From Verrucomicrobiaceae bacterium E54 (GTDB lineage: Bacteria > Verrucomicrobiota > Verrucomicrobiia > Verrucomicrobiales > Akkermansiaceae): 43,120 nt of DNA. A program made the position numbers and the translations under genes. Positions 8,169 through 16,438 of this stretch are shown here, piece after piece. A model generated the notes under the pieces. The model saw only the letters and a list, made by a program, of their open reading frames with translations. It was not told the origin of the DNA and did no database searches. Every line of letters begins with the position of its first letter. The stretch's first letter is position 1. The stretch is from NCBI GenBank assembly GCA_022548915.1, contig JAKZES010000046.1, forward strand, positions 1 to 43,120, in the 5' to 3' direction.

Positions 8169-9203
8169 GTGCGCCGCGTCGCCCTCCATCTCGTCACCGG
8201 CCTTGGCCTGATCGCGGCCACGGTCGCTTCGTGGAACCACGGACACCAACCGGCGAATCCCTCCGCCGGTCTGGAGATCGCCGGGGGCAGCCCGTGGCTC
8301 GAGGCCAGACCCGACTCGCTGAGAATCGATCTCGGCGAATTCGGGGCGGCCGACGGCATGCACCTGCGCTTCACCGTGGAGGCCAAGGAGCTGCAACGCG
8401 GCACCGAGGAATGGCAGGACGGCCGGCTGCACCTGGAATGGATCAAAAACGGAGAGTGCCTCGAGCGGGTCTATCTTTTCTCGGTCCGGGGCACCGGCTC
8501 CTTCAGCGAAACCTCCGCCATTCACCCCGCAGGCCCGCCGGGGGCGAGGGCCGAGTTGCATCTGGAAAACCTCGGCCAGTCGGGACGCCTGCGGCTGAGC
8601 CGCTTCGAGACCTTCCCGACCCGGGTTTCGCCGGCAGCCCGGGCCGGCATGGGGTTTGTGGTCCTCGGCTGGCTCGTCTGGCTGGCCTCCGTCGCCGGCC
8701 GGCTGCGATCGCCCGGGCCATGGCTGGCGGCGGCCCTCTGGCTGGTCGCCGCCTGGTTCCTGGTGATCCCGGGACCGTGGCCGAAGCAATCGCCCCTGGT
8801 CGGATCCTTTGCGATGGACGCCCCGGATCCCCCAGCCCGCGCCCTCGGGCCCGGCGATTTCGTCCCCGCGCCCAGCCAGCCGGGGGCGCTCGAGTCCCCC
8901 AACCTGCTGCTGCGCTGGAAGATCCAACTCCGTCCCCTCCGCCCGCTGCTGCACGGGTTGCTGTTCTTCGTCCCGACCCTGGCATTCCTCGTCCTGACGC
9001 AAGAAGAGCGGCGGGGTCTGACCCTCGCCGCTCTTCTCGCGCTTGCCGTCGAAGCCGCCCAGTGGGGCTTCGGCTATGGATTTGATTGGACGGACCTTGT
9101 CGACCTGGCCACCGATGCCCTCGGCATGCTCATGGCCCTCTGGGTGTTCCGCAAGTGGCGGACGGGAAAGGAGGGGCACCTTGCAGGTGCCCCACGGGCG
9201 TGA
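8169..9203 (+). CDS. VanZ-like membrane protein
   Basis: One of few plus-strand genes in this part. After an N-terminal membrane segment comes a soluble periplasmic-looking domain (about residues 20-155), then further membrane helices and a C-terminal VanZ-like segment: a histidine in LLHGLLFF, glutamate/glutamine in VEAAQWGF and D..D in DWTDLVDLATDALG. VanZ-like proteins are linked to glycopeptide resistance and envelope functions, but their reaction is not established. The frame is open from an ATG at 8043, but those 42 residues are encoded by an octamer array and a degenerate REP-like fragment, so I prefer the GTG at 8169 (344 residues). The last residues (GKEGHLAGAPRA) and the stop lie inside REP-like element A1, so the original C-terminus is probably lost. 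Confidence 0.65.
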   Translation: MRRVALHLVTGLGLIAATVASWNHGHQPANPSAGLEIAGGSPWLEARPDSLRIDLGEFGAADGMHLRFTVEAKELQRGTEEWQDGRLHLEWIKNGECLERVYLFSVRGTGSFSETSAIHPAGPPGARAELHLENLGQSGRLRLSRFETFPTRVSPAARAGMGFVVLGWLVWLASVAGRLRSPGPWLAAALWLVAAWFLVIPGPWPKQSPLVGSFAMDAPDPPARALGPGDFVPAPSQPGALESPNLLLRWKIQLRPLRPLLHGLLFFVPTLAFLVLTQEERRGLTLAALLALAVEAAQWGFGYGFDWTDLVDLATDALGMLMALWVFRKWRTGKEGHLAGAPRA

Positions 9204-9267
9204 TTGCGGGGCCTGTGCCCGGTCTCGCTCCGTCACCTCCAGGCACCTGCAAGGTGCCCTTCCTTTC
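9165..9267 (+). repeat. REP-like element A, copy 1
   Basis: A 103 bp element with 26 bp terminal inverted repeats (9165-9190 and 9242-9267; one mismatch). Each arm is a hairpin, GGCACC-TTGCA-GGTGCC, flanked by GGAG on the outside left and CTTCC on the outside right. Compared with most copies (GGCGC/GCGCC) both sides of the stem have changed together. The last base of the element is part of the TAG stop of the CDP-glycerol transferase gene, and the VanZ-like gene ends inside the element. Confidence 0.9.
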
Positions 9268-10391
9268 TACAACCCGATCGACTCGAGCAAGCGCTTCGTC
9301 GCTGCCCCGTCACGGTGCTGGTGGGACAGCTCGAGGAGCTTTTGCCGACGTTCCGCGTGCGGGTCATCCCCGCCGAGTTCCTTCTCAAGCGCCGCCACCA
9401 ATCCCCGCTGATCCCGGACCACCGCACCCGCGAGGTAGTCCTCGATCGGTTCAACGGTGAATCCGCGCGAAGCCCGATACTCGTCGAGATCCGGAAAGGC
9501 ATGAATCACCGGTCGGTCAAGCAGCAGGTAGTCGATCACCGCACTGGAAATGTCGGTAATCAGCATGGCGCTGGCTCCGAGCAGCTCGTAGAGGGAAACC
9601 GAACGACCGGCCAGCCAGGCATCGTCGATGATCTTCAGATGACTCCATGACTGGAACCCTGACGTCGAAGCCATCGGATGCGGCTTGACGACCATCCGCG
9701 CCTTATGCCGCCCCAAGAAGTCATTCAACTCTTCCGGGTCGGCGTCGGGCAATCCAAAGGCATTGCCGTAATCGACACCGTCCTCACGCGGCAGGCCGCG
9801 CAGGCTGGTCCGGTAGGTGGGCAACCAGAGCACCAGCCGCTGGCCGGGATCGAGCGAGAGCTTCTCGAAGACCTCGTGCCGGGGCACGAACAAGCGGTCG
9901 TTGCGCGGCAGGCCGGTGGCGAGGATGTCGCCACCCGGCTTCATGATCGTCCGCTGCATGATCTCACCCCAGAACGGGGACGTGGCCAGCGTGTGGCTGC
10001 AGCGGATGGGTTCGTCATTCTCGATCATGGCGCCGATCTTCTTGATCGGCATGCCGTGCCAGCAGTTGACCGAGACGACGTTCGCGGGAAACCGCCGGAC
10101 GAAGCACGGGTGGCTGAAAAACACATAGCGGGCGCGGAGGAACCAGCCGATCCCGGCGAGGGACGCTTTCCGGACACGGCGGGTCTTGGGACCGTCGGCC
10201 CACGAGGCCTCCTCCGGTCGCTCCAGAAGCAAAACGACCCGCTCGAGGCGGGTCGCTTGGAGGGACTGCTCGAGCGCCCGGCTCTGGTCCTCGCCATCCG
10301 GCCATCCGTAGATGACCGTGTGGTTCGCCTTGGGCATCCAACGATGGAGCCACTCGAACAGGAAGCGGAGCAATTCACGCATGGCGATCAC
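9267..10391 (-). CDS. CDP-glycerol glycerophosphotransferase family protein (TagB/TagF-like)
   Basis: Transfers glycerol phosphate from CDP-glycerol to a glycan acceptor, as in teichoic acid synthesis. Family motifs are VNCWHGMPIKKIG (about 108-120), ATGLPRND (about 157-164), VVKPHP (about 236-241) and ITDISSAVIDYLLLDRPVI (about 280-298). At 374 residues it is nearly just the GT-B catalytic core. GTG at 10391 is preferred because GAGG stands 7 nt upstream; ATG at 10382 is an alternative. It follows tagD by 9 bp, so substrate synthesis and transfer are co-encoded. The stop codon overlaps the end of element A1. Expected to be membrane-peripheral and cytoplasmic. Confidence 0.88.
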   Translation of the reverse strand: MIAMRELLRFLFEWLHRWMPKANHTVIYGWPDGEDQSRALEQSLQATRLERVVLLLERPEEASWADGPKTRRVRKASLAGIGWFLRARYVFFSHPCFVRRFPANVVSVNCWHGMPIKKIGAMIENDEPIRCSHTLATSPFWGEIMQRTIMKPGGDILATGLPRNDRLFVPRHEVFEKLSLDPGQRLVLWLPTYRTSLRGLPREDGVDYGNAFGLPDADPEELNDFLGRHKARMVVKPHPMASTSGFQSWSHLKIIDDAWLAGRSVSLYELLGASAMLITDISSAVIDYLLLDRPVIHAFPDLDEYRASRGFTVEPIEDYLAGAVVRDQRGLVAALEKELGGDDPHAERRQKLLELSHQHRDGAATKRLLESIGL

Positions 10392-10400
10392 GGATGTGCC

Positions 10401-10817
10401 TCACTCATACCGGATTTCGGAGTTTCCTCCGAGACTCAGGCGGGCCTTGACCATGCTGGTGCTGATGCCGGCCGTGCGGGGCAGGTAGGCAACCTCGCAA
10501 ATGGAACGCAGGTCGTCGAACTTTCCCCGCCAGTCATCGCCCATGACCAGCATGTCGATCCGATGCGCACGGATGTCGTCCGCCTTCTGCTCCCAGTTCT
10601 CCTCCGGGATGACCTCATCGACATGACGAATCGCCTCGAGCACCAGCTTGCGCTCCTCGTAGGCGTAAAACGACTTCTTGTTCTTGAGGGCGTTGAATCC
10701 ATCGGTGGACAGTCCCACCATCAGAAAATCCCCCATCTCGCGGGCGCGGCGCAGCAGCTCGATGTGCCCGCGGTGCAAGAGGTCGAAGGTCCCGTAGGTG
10801 AGGATGCGTTTCATCAT
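10401..10817 (-). CDS. tagD: Glycerol-3-phosphate cytidylyltransferase
   Basis: Makes CDP-glycerol from CTP and glycerol 3-phosphate. The 138-residue protein is the usual size and has the nucleotidyltransferase HxGH motif in TFDLLHRGH (H15, H18), the VMGDDWRGKFDDL segment (about 91-103) and the RTAGISTS signature (114-121). It supplies the donor for the TagB/F-like protein encoded next. Together they predict glycerol phosphate on the surface glycan. Start is either of two consecutive ATGs (10817 or 10814). Confidence 0.93.
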   Translation of the reverse strand: MMKRILTYGTFDLLHRGHIELLRRAREMGDFLMVGLSTDGFNALKNKKSFYAYEERKLVLEAIRHVDEVIPEENWEQKADDIRAHRIDMLVMGDDWRGKFDDLRSICEVAYLPRTAGISTSMVKARLSLGGNSEIRYE

Positions 10818-10826
10818 GCTTGGAGT

Positions 10827-11549
10827 TCAGCGCGCCTTGGGCGACAGCACATAGATCATCTGCCGGGCGAACAGCGAAGGCCAGATGCGCCAAAGGCCGA
10901 AGAAGCCGTTCTGACCGACGTAGTGTTCGACCGTGAAGCCGCAATGATCCGCCCAGTGACGAAAGTCGCGAACGGTCCAGTGCCGAAGGTGCTCCTTGAT
11001 GTGATAGACGATGGCGGTGACCGGCATCTTCCCTCCCAGCGCCAGTCGCAGGCGGTTGAGGATGAAGCCCAGATTCGGGATGGTGATGTAAACGGTCCGC
11101 GCCTCGGTCTTCCGAATCTCCTCCATCAGGCGCTCGGGCTCGGCGAGATGCTCGATGATCTCCATCGCCACCACGACATCGACGTCACGGAAGCCCGAAA
11201 GATCGGGTCGATCCAGGTCCCCGACCACCGCACCCTCCAGCCCCTTTTCCTTCAGCTTTTCAATGGCCGTGGCGGAACCATCGATCCCGACCGTCCCGAG
11301 GTCGGGACGCACCTGTCGGGCGTGCTCCAGAAAAGCCCCGTCACCACATCCCACATCGAGGAGCCTGCCCTGCTCGGGCAGGCGGTCGGCCACCCAGACA
11401 AAGCGGTACTTGGGTTCCTGCCTCACCCGCTGATCCCAGTAGTCGTCGTAGTCGGAGAACTCCTCCAGCGGCATCGGGTCAATGAAGACCTCCCGATAAA
11501 GACTGATGAGTTTGCGGATCATGCGTCGGGTCTCGGCGAGGGTGTTCAA
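10827..11549 (-). CDS. Class I SAM-dependent methyltransferase
   Basis: A 240-residue methyltransferase with motif I in RLLDVGCGDGAFLE (about 57-70), an acidic residue after strand 2 (VGIDGSA), and VVVAMEIIEHLAEPERLM as motifs II/III. The family covers many small-molecule and sugar methyltransferases. Position inside the glycan cluster suggests sugar or glycan methylation, but the acceptor is unknown. The start ATG overlaps the GT2 stop by 4 bp (ATGA), so translation is probably coupled. Confidence 0.85.
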   Translation of the reverse strand: MNTLAETRRMIRKLISLYREVFIDPMPLEEFSDYDDYWDQRVRQEPKYRFVWVADRLPEQGRLLDVGCGDGAFLEHARQVRPDLGTVGIDGSATAIEKLKEKGLEGAVVGDLDRPDLSGFRDVDVVVAMEIIEHLAEPERLMEEIRKTEARTVYITIPNLGFILNRLRLALGGKMPVTAIVYHIKEHLRHWTVRDFRHWADHCGFTVEHYVGQNGFFGLWRIWPSLFARQMIYVLSPKAR

Positions 11550-12346
11550 CCCCGGAGCCGGAGAACGGCTTTCCAGCCCTTCGCCAGAATCCAGAGCAAG
11601 CCGTCGATGATTCCGTTCAGGTAGGGATCACGGAAAAGGGTCACGCCATAGGCACGGCGGACGGCACGCGACTCACTGAACTGCTTCTCGGCCTCGAGGA
11701 GTTCTCCCACGTCACGGGTCCCTCCAAGATGGCGCTGCGAGAGGTTCTCCCCGTGCATCCGGAATTCGGCCACGGTCGGGTCGACGTGCTCGAAACGCAG
11801 CCCGGCGGCATCCAGTCGCGCGTAGAACTCCCCATCCATCACATACTTGAAATCGACCCGCAGGCGATGCCCGGCGTCGATGACCGTCGACTTCCGGTAG
11901 AACGCCGCCGTGGATCCGACGAAGCAATGGTGGTGGACGTGGACGAAGCGGGACCAGCGGGGAGCCCTGACGTGGCGCAGGTGTTCACCATCGGCATCCA
12001 TGAAATCCCAATTCCCGTAAACGATGTCTGCGCTCGATTTTCGCAGAACCGTCAGCATCTGCGTCAGGGCGCCCGGCTTAAGGCGGTCGTCGGCATTCAG
12101 CCACATCACCCATTCGCCCCGGGCGCGATCAAAGCCCTTGTTGATCGCATCGCTCATCCCCTCGTCCGGCTCCTGGATCCAGCTGGCATGCTCGAACCGT
12201 GCCGCCACCTCGGCGCTGTCGTCATTGGACCCGCCATCGATGACGAGATGCTCCCACTCCACCCCCTGCTGGTCGGCCACGCTCTGCAGGCACTCCCCCA
12301 GGAAGCGTCCGTAATTCAGGTTCGGCGTGACGATGGTGAAGTTCAT
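11546..12346 (-). CDS. Family 2 glycosyltransferase
   Basis: GT-A fold inverting glycosyltransferase. From the ATG at 12346 it starts with the typical FTIVTPNLNYGRFLGECL, continues with VIDGGSNDDS and EPDEGMSDAINKGFDRARGEW, and carries the metal-binding DxD-like motif WLNADDRL. It has 266 residues. The frame is open to 12481, but the extra residues translate the hairpin array upstream and are not part of the enzyme. It closely resembles the GT2 at 28357-29142 in these same motifs. Sugar donor and acceptor are unknown. Confidence 0.9.
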   Translation of the reverse strand: MNFTIVTPNLNYGRFLGECLQSVADQQGVEWEHLVIDGGSNDDSAEVAARFEHASWIQEPDEGMSDAINKGFDRARGEWVMWLNADDRLKPGALTQMLTVLRKSSADIVYGNWDFMDADGEHLRHVRAPRWSRFVHVHHHCFVGSTAAFYRKSTVIDAGHRLRVDFKYVMDGEFYARLDAAGLRFEHVDPTVAEFRMHGENLSQRHLGGTRDVGELLEAEKQFSESRAVRRAYGVTLFRDPYLNGIIDGLLWILAKGWKAVLRLRG

Positions 12347-12359
12347 GACGATGGGTTGC

Positions 12360-12466
12360 TGCCGCTTCCAGCGGCAGGCCGTGGCTGTGGCTTCCAGCCG
12401 CAGTCTAACCTGAAAGGTCGGCAGCCGGAAGCCGACGAAATGGTCTGCGGCAGGAATGCCGCAGAC
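12360..12466. repeat. Array of four GGAA/TTCC-loop hairpins
   Basis: Four successive inverted repeats share a GGAA or TTCC centre: 12360-12376 (TGCCGC/GCGGCA), 12383-12405 (imperfect, 8 of 10 pairs), 12417-12436 (GTCGGC/GCCGAC), and 12443-12466 (GTCTGCGGCA/TGCCGCAGAC, perfect). They differ in stem sequence but not in design. They sit between the GT2 start and the VapC gene. This is a different family from element A; no function is evident. Confidence 0.75.
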
Positions 12467-12497
12467 AACCCGCAGAAACAATATCGTGCCGATCCCG

Positions 12498-12932
12498 TCA
12501 GCTCCCCAACCATTCGAAATCCAGGCCCGGGAAGGAGCGAAAGCCTGCGTCGAAGGAGGTCAGTCGGCAGCCGGCGCTTTCGGCCCAGCCCGCAAGAAGA
12601 GCATCCGTCCATAGATTGGGCGTCGGACTCCGACCGGCAACATTCCTGCGGAAGCAGGTTTCCGCAGCAGGCCCGGACGGATCGGTCAGCCAACAAGTCC
12701 GTTCATCAGCCTCCATCTCATCCCATGCAAGAAGAGCCTCATCTGGACTCACCGGAGCGCTCCCCATCGCTCGGGCATTGGTCAGGAGTCGCAACACACC
12801 GAGGCGAACCGGTAGACAGAGAAGGACACCCTCAACCGGCTGTCGTTCCCACCAATTCCACGCGACGGTATGATGCGAATGGCCTTCCACCAGCATGGCA
12901 AAGACCACATTCACATCGACCAAGGATTTCAT
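12498..12932 (-). CDS. vapC: VapC-type PIN-domain toxin
   Basis: A 144-residue PIN-domain ribonuclease, toxin half of a VapBC system. An acidic residue at the N-terminus (SLVDVNVVFAML, D6), RLGVLRLLTN in the central helix, and C-terminal acids in NLWTDALLAGWA and LTSFDAGF are consistent with a PIN active site. The usual second acidic residue near the LRLLTN helix is not clear. It overlaps vapB by 4 bp (ATGA). The expected target is RNA, but specificity is unknown. Confidence 0.85.
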   Translation of the reverse strand: MKSLVDVNVVFAMLVEGHSHHTVAWNWWERQPVEGVLLCLPVRLGVLRLLTNARAMGSAPVSPDEALLAWDEMEADERTCWLTDPSGPAAETCFRRNVAGRSPTPNLWTDALLAGWAESAGCRLTSFDAGFRSFPGLDFEWLGS

Positions 12933-13174
12933 GAGGACTTCTCAAGATCCTCGGACTCCAACAAAGACGCCAGCTCCGCGTTGGTCCTCGGTGGGATCGG
13001 ACCGCGCCCACGAATCGGCGGTCGAACCATCCGCCGTGGCTCGACTTCCGAAGACTCCGCCACCGCCCGCTCAAGCGCAGCCGTAAAGAACTCCTTCAAG
13101 GTCTCACCCTTTGCCGCCGACAGGGTCTTCGCCTCCCGGAACAAGCGGTCGGGCAATTCAATCGTCGTGCGCAT
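12929..13174 (-). CDS. vapB: VapB-type ribbon-helix-helix antitoxin
   Basis: An 81-residue antitoxin from the ATG at 13174: an N-terminal ribbon-helix-helix (RTTIELPDRLFREAKTLSA), then an arginine/proline-rich C-terminus expected to wrap the toxin. An upstream in-frame ATG at 13192 exists, but translation from there would run through the operator palindrome. It precedes vapC with a 4 bp overlap. RHH antitoxins usually autorepress by binding palindromes such as the one at 13169-13200. Confidence 0.85.
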   Translation of the reverse strand: MRTTIELPDRLFREAKTLSAAKGETLKEFFTAALERAVAESSEVEPRRMVRPPIRGRGPIPPRTNAELASLLESEDLEKSS

Positions 13175-13200
13175 AATATAATGTGCGCACATTTATGCGC
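13169..13200. promoter_or_regulatory. Probable VapB operator palindromes
   Basis: GCGCATAA (13169-13176) and TTATGCGC (13193-13200) form an outer inverted repeat around AATGTGCGCACATT (13180-13193), a perfect 14 bp palindrome. They lie across the vapB start, where an RHH antitoxin would bind. The role is inferred from position and symmetry. Confidence 0.6.
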
Positions 13201-13263
13201 GCTAGTCAAGGGCTGAAAATCGGCAGGTTTTTGCAACTTTCAGCGGCAGCCACTCCCCCCGGT

Positions 13264-14127
13264 TCAAACCTCAACGGTCTCCCAACCCTGGCCCAGCCGG
13301 TCATGCATGGGGGCGTGGATCTCGCTTCCCCCGAACCACCGACCCGGCGCCAGAACCTTCTGCCGAGGGTGCTTGCCAAGCCACGCCGCCCACCACGAGT
13401 AGCTGCTGTTGGCGATGACGTGGTGTCGGGCGCAGCTCATCAGATGGAGATCGTGAAGGGGATCCTTGGGATCGTCGGGCGGCGGCATGATCGCGATGTC
13501 GTCACCCCGGAAGTTGTCAGCGCACCAGGCCGGGTCGTCGGAGAACACAAAGAACCGCGGGCGACTCAGTGAATCCCGCATCCGGGAGATGCAGGTCCGG
13601 TAGTAGTCCAAACCGCAGAGGTCGAAGACATCGCGGCCGACGTAGTCGGTGCGCCTGACATGAACGGCAACCGTCTCCGAATCGGCCAACATCCGGGCCT
13701 GCTCACGCGTCGATTCCGGCCAAGCCAGCGTTGAGAGGTCCAGCTCGCGACGCAGATCGTCCTCGATGGAACTGAAATAGCGCGGGGACTGGAAGAAGCC
13801 GGAGATCACGCAATGGGCGGGTGCATCCAGAAAGGCGGGGTTGAAGCTCGTGTCGTCACCAGGCTCCCGGATCACGGGAATCCCGAGCAGTTCCCACGGA
13901 TGCTTGCCCGTGAACTTCCTCACCGCACGGCTGGGAAGCGACAGGCCGCGCCTGAGCTCTGCCCGCAGGGGCAGATCCCGGATACGGGAGGCCACCTCCC
14001 AATCGCTCGGCTGGAACAGCGAGCCGTCCAGGACCAACCGGGACGCGTGCCTCTGCGACAGAACCCGCCCCAAGGCATACTGGAACAGGTTGTTCCCCGT
14101 CCGGCCGCGCATGATGATCCGGATCAT
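13264..14127 (-). CDS. Family 11 glycosyltransferase (alpha-1,2-fucosyltransferase-like)
   Basis: A 287-residue protein of the GT11 family, which typically adds fucose from GDP-fucose in alpha-1,2 linkage. It shows N-terminal RGRTGNNLFQYALGR (about 7-21), the AVHVRRTDYVG motif (H156, R158, R159, D161), FFVFSDDPAWC (about 192-202) and the C-terminal NSSYSWWAAWLG (about 240-251). No GDP-fucose synthesis genes are in the window. The gene is intact at both ends; element A2 lies just upstream of its start. Confidence 0.9.
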   Translation of the reverse strand: MIRIIMRGRTGNNLFQYALGRVLSQRHASRLVLDGSLFQPSDWEVASRIRDLPLRAELRRGLSLPSRAVRKFTGKHPWELLGIPVIREPGDDTSFNPAFLDAPAHCVISGFFQSPRYFSSIEDDLRRELDLSTLAWPESTREQARMLADSETVAVHVRRTDYVGRDVFDLCGLDYYRTCISRMRDSLSRPRFFVFSDDPAWCADNFRGDDIAIMPPPDDPKDPLHDLHLMSCARHHVIANSSYSWWAAWLGKHPRQKVLAPGRWFGGSEIHAPMHDRLGQGWETVEV

Positions 14128-14154
14128 GGTTGCATCTCAAAGCGGCCGCAGGCC

Positions 14155-14270
14155 GAAAGGAGCGGCGCATTTCAGGTGCCGTGCCGGTGCAATGCGAATG
14201 CGACGCACGAAGCTCTTCTCATTTTCTCTCCACCGTCACCTCAGGGCGCCTGCAATGCGCCCCTCCTTTC
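14155..14270 (+). repeat. REP-like element A, copy 2
   Basis: A 116 bp copy. Left arm: GGAG then a hairpin that tolerates G:U pairing. Right arm: GGCGC-CTGCAAT-GCGCC then CTCC. The stop of the upstream GT4 gene (14236) lies inside the right arm, so that protein ends in an element-encoded tail. Confidence 0.88.
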
Positions 14271-15459
14271 CTCCGGCATCCTCGTCCTCGAACAACCCAA
14301 GCACCTGCTGCGCCACCCGGGGCGCATGGAGCCGGCCCGCCCAGCGGTGAGCGATGTCGTGGGGATCCCTCCCTCCCGCGTCCCACGCAGCCATTTCATC
14401 CACAATGGCCGCGGCGTGACCGGCGGCATCATCGGTTTCGGCAAAGCGACCGTCGCCCTCCGACAGGAACCACTCGAAACTCGGCAGGCAAATCGACCTT
14501 GAACTCACCACCGTGCATCCGGTGCAGAGACCTTCCGCCGAGGCGATGTGAAACGACTCGAAGGCGGAGGAACAGTAGATGATTCTCGCCCGCTGCAGAA
14601 GGTCGACGATGCGATCCGGAGTGATGCGACCATGCAGCGTGACTCTCTGCCCGTGATCCCTCGGCAAGTGCGCACGCCATTCGTTGAACTTGTCCGGAGT
14701 GTCGCCAATCAGGTCGATGCCCACCGCCGCATCCTTCTTCAGGAGCCTTTCGAACGTCGCCATCAGCAACGAGCTGCGCTTCTGAAGCTCGTCGTCCCAG
14801 CGACCGACCGCCACCACCCGTCGCTCGCGGGTGCCGTCGCCCGGATGGAAGTCGGGACTGACCGGGTGCGGGATGCAGCACACCCGCTTGCCGACGTCCT
14901 CCCCGATGTAGTTGCGACAAAGCGCGCGATAGTGCTCCGCCGCCCTCGGTGAAACTGCTGCAATTCGATCCCCATGCCTGAGGTGACGGGCACGCAGAGG
15001 ATCGGTCGCAAGCAGCCCGACACTCAGCCCCCGCCCCACCGATGCCGCGTATTTCCACCACGCCCCCGGAACCCTCCCCAGTCCGGAAACCACCTTCTCG
15101 GACGCCAGCCAGTTCTTCAGCCCGCATCGGGGACTGACCATTCCCCGGCTGTCCTGGTTGAGCACCAGCCGGATCCCCGCCCGGTGGATCGCCTCCGCCA
15201 CCCGGCGGAACTTCGGCCTCCCCCAGGCGTAGAGCACCACCCCATCGAGGCCGTGGCTCTCCCACCAACTGGTTGATTCGAGATTCGCAGCGTCGGTTCG
15301 GATCAGCTCGTCGAGATCCTCCGGCTTCCGTTCGCCCGGCATCACCGCCCGGCTTTCCACCCCGATCGCCCGGAAGCCCCGCGACAGCAGCCCGCTGTCG
15401 CGGCAGAAGAAGTCCTCGCCACCTCCAAAGGCAACCGGCGTGCAGGTGAACCACTTCAT
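14236..15459 (-). CDS. GT4-like glycosyltransferase
   Basis: A 407-residue GT-B glycosyltransferase. The N-terminal domain begins KWFTCTPVAFGGGEDFF and includes LESTSWWESHGLDG. The C-terminal domain has the nucleotide-sugar region: VVAVGRWDDELQKRSSLL, VTLHGRITPDRIVDLLQRA and the acidic motif CSSAFESFHIASAEGL. It is clearly paralogous to the protein at 35983-37170 (shared F-C-T-P start, SRA-MPG and LES-WWES-LDG motifs). The last 12 or so residues (GKEGRIAGALR) are translated from REP-like element A2 and are unlikely to belong to the ancestral enzyme. Confidence 0.85.
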   Translation of the reverse strand: MKWFTCTPVAFGGGEDFFCRDSGLLSRGFRAIGVESRAVMPGERKPEDLDELIRTDAANLESTSWWESHGLDGVVLYAWGRPKFRRVAEAIHRAGIRLVLNQDSRGMVSPRCGLKNWLASEKVVSGLGRVPGAWWKYAASVGRGLSVGLLATDPLRARHLRHGDRIAAVSPRAAEHYRALCRNYIGEDVGKRVCCIPHPVSPDFHPGDGTRERRVVAVGRWDDELQKRSSLLMATFERLLKKDAAVGIDLIGDTPDKFNEWRAHLPRDHGQRVTLHGRITPDRIVDLLQRARIIYCSSAFESFHIASAEGLCTGCTVVSSRSICLPSFEWFLSEGDGRFAETDDAAGHAAAIVDEMAAWDAGGRDPHDIAHRWAGRLHAPRVAQQVLGLFEDEDAGGKEGRIAGALR

Positions 15460-15496
15460 GAGCGAGGAGAGGGGAGCCGACAGCGGAGAGCAAGAC

Positions 15497-15534
15497 AGTT
15501 TCAGCTTTTCAGTATTTCAGCTTCTCAGCTTTTA
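15497..15534. repeat. Octamer array following methyltransferase stop
   Basis: Units AGTTTCAG, CTTTTCAG, TATTTCAG, CTTCTCAG, then CTTTTA; on the minus strand these read GCTGAGAA, GCTGAAAT, ACTGAAAA, GCTGAAAC. The array begins right after the methyltransferase TAA stop at 15532 and fills the gap to the GT4 start at 15459. Orientation is opposite to the other GCTGAAAA arrays. Confidence 0.8.
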
Positions 15535-16284
15535 CTTGGTAAGCACCAGGTTGCAGTTCGCCGCGTACTTCTTCAGCGCGGGAAACCACGACATCAATCG
15601 ATGGTCGATCCGCTGCACCAGCTCCGCCAGCGATTGCATCCGATCCGAAAGCGCCTTCATCGGGTAGCCGAGGATGTTGAAGCACTGGACCTCGCATTTC
15701 GAAAAGCCCTGAGCGAGCTTCTCGAACTGGGAGAAGTACAAATTGCTCTCATCACCCGATTCGGCCAGCGCGAACCGCCAGGCCCGGATCGCGGCGAACA
15801 GGGGGTTGTGGCCGAGTGGTTCGAAGATGAAGACGAAGCGCCCGCCCGGCTTCAACACCCGCGTCACCTCACGCCGCAAGCCGTCGATGTCGTGCGCGAG
15901 GTGGTGCAACGCCGCCTGTCCGAACACGAGGTCAAAGCTCTCGTCCTCATATCGGGACAGATCGAAGGCATCGCCCGCCACATACGAAAGGCCCGGTAGC
16001 TCCCTGAGCCGTTCCTCGATCTCCGGGCCGGAGGCGGCGTACAGGTCCAGGCCGATGATCTCCGCTTCCGGATAGGCCGTTGCGAGGCCCGCCGCCAGTT
16101 TGCCGAAGCCGCCACAGATCTCCAGCGCCCGCCGTCCGCTCAGGTCGACCCGGCACAGTTCCCCGTAACCGGCGAGGAACAGGCCTCGATCCGACGGCGG
16201 AAAGCCCCCCACCGCCGGCAGCATCGCCACAGCCCGGGGATCCACCGGAGCTTCCGGGTCAGGATGGGTGGTTTCGATTTTCAT
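15532..16284 (-). CDS. Class I SAM-dependent methyltransferase
   Basis: A 250-residue methyltransferase of the type-11 group. Motif I is RRALEICGGFGKLAAGLA (about 49-66), with a strand-2 acid in IIGLDLYAA, DLVFGQAALHHL (motif II region, about 117-128) and RVLKPGGRFVFIFEP (motif III). Acceptor unknown. Elements A3 and A4 and the RAYT gene lie upstream; an octamer array abuts the stop. Confidence 0.83.
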   Translation of the reverse strand: MKIETTHPDPEAPVDPRAVAMLPAVGGFPPSDRGLFLAGYGELCRVDLSGRRALEICGGFGKLAAGLATAYPEAEIIGLDLYAASGPEIEERLRELPGLSYVAGDAFDLSRYEDESFDLVFGQAALHHLAHDIDGLRREVTRVLKPGGRFVFIFEPLGHNPLFAAIRAWRFALAESGDESNLYFSQFEKLAQGFSKCEVQCFNILGYPMKALSDRMQSLAELVQRIDHRLMSWFPALKKYAANCNLVLTK

Positions 16285-16307
16285 CAGAATTCAAAAGCGG
16301 CGAAGCC

Positions 16308-16424
16308 GAAAGGAGCGGCGCATTGCAGGCGCCGTGCCGGTGCGAAGCGAATACCCCGCGCGGAGCAATATTTATTCAGCCTTTACCGCTCACGCAGGGC
16401 ATCGGCACGATGCCTCTCCTTCCC
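16308..16424 (+). repeat. REP-like element A, copy 3
   Basis: A 117 bp copy, first of two downstream of the RAYT gene on the RAYT's 3' side. The left stem is the common GGCGC/GCGCC, but the right stem is GGCATC-GGCAC-GATGCC: different bases, pairing kept. It is preceded by GCGGCGAAGCC, a lead-in shared with several copies. Confidence 0.85.
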
Positions 16425-16438
16425 CGCGGGCGCAGCCC

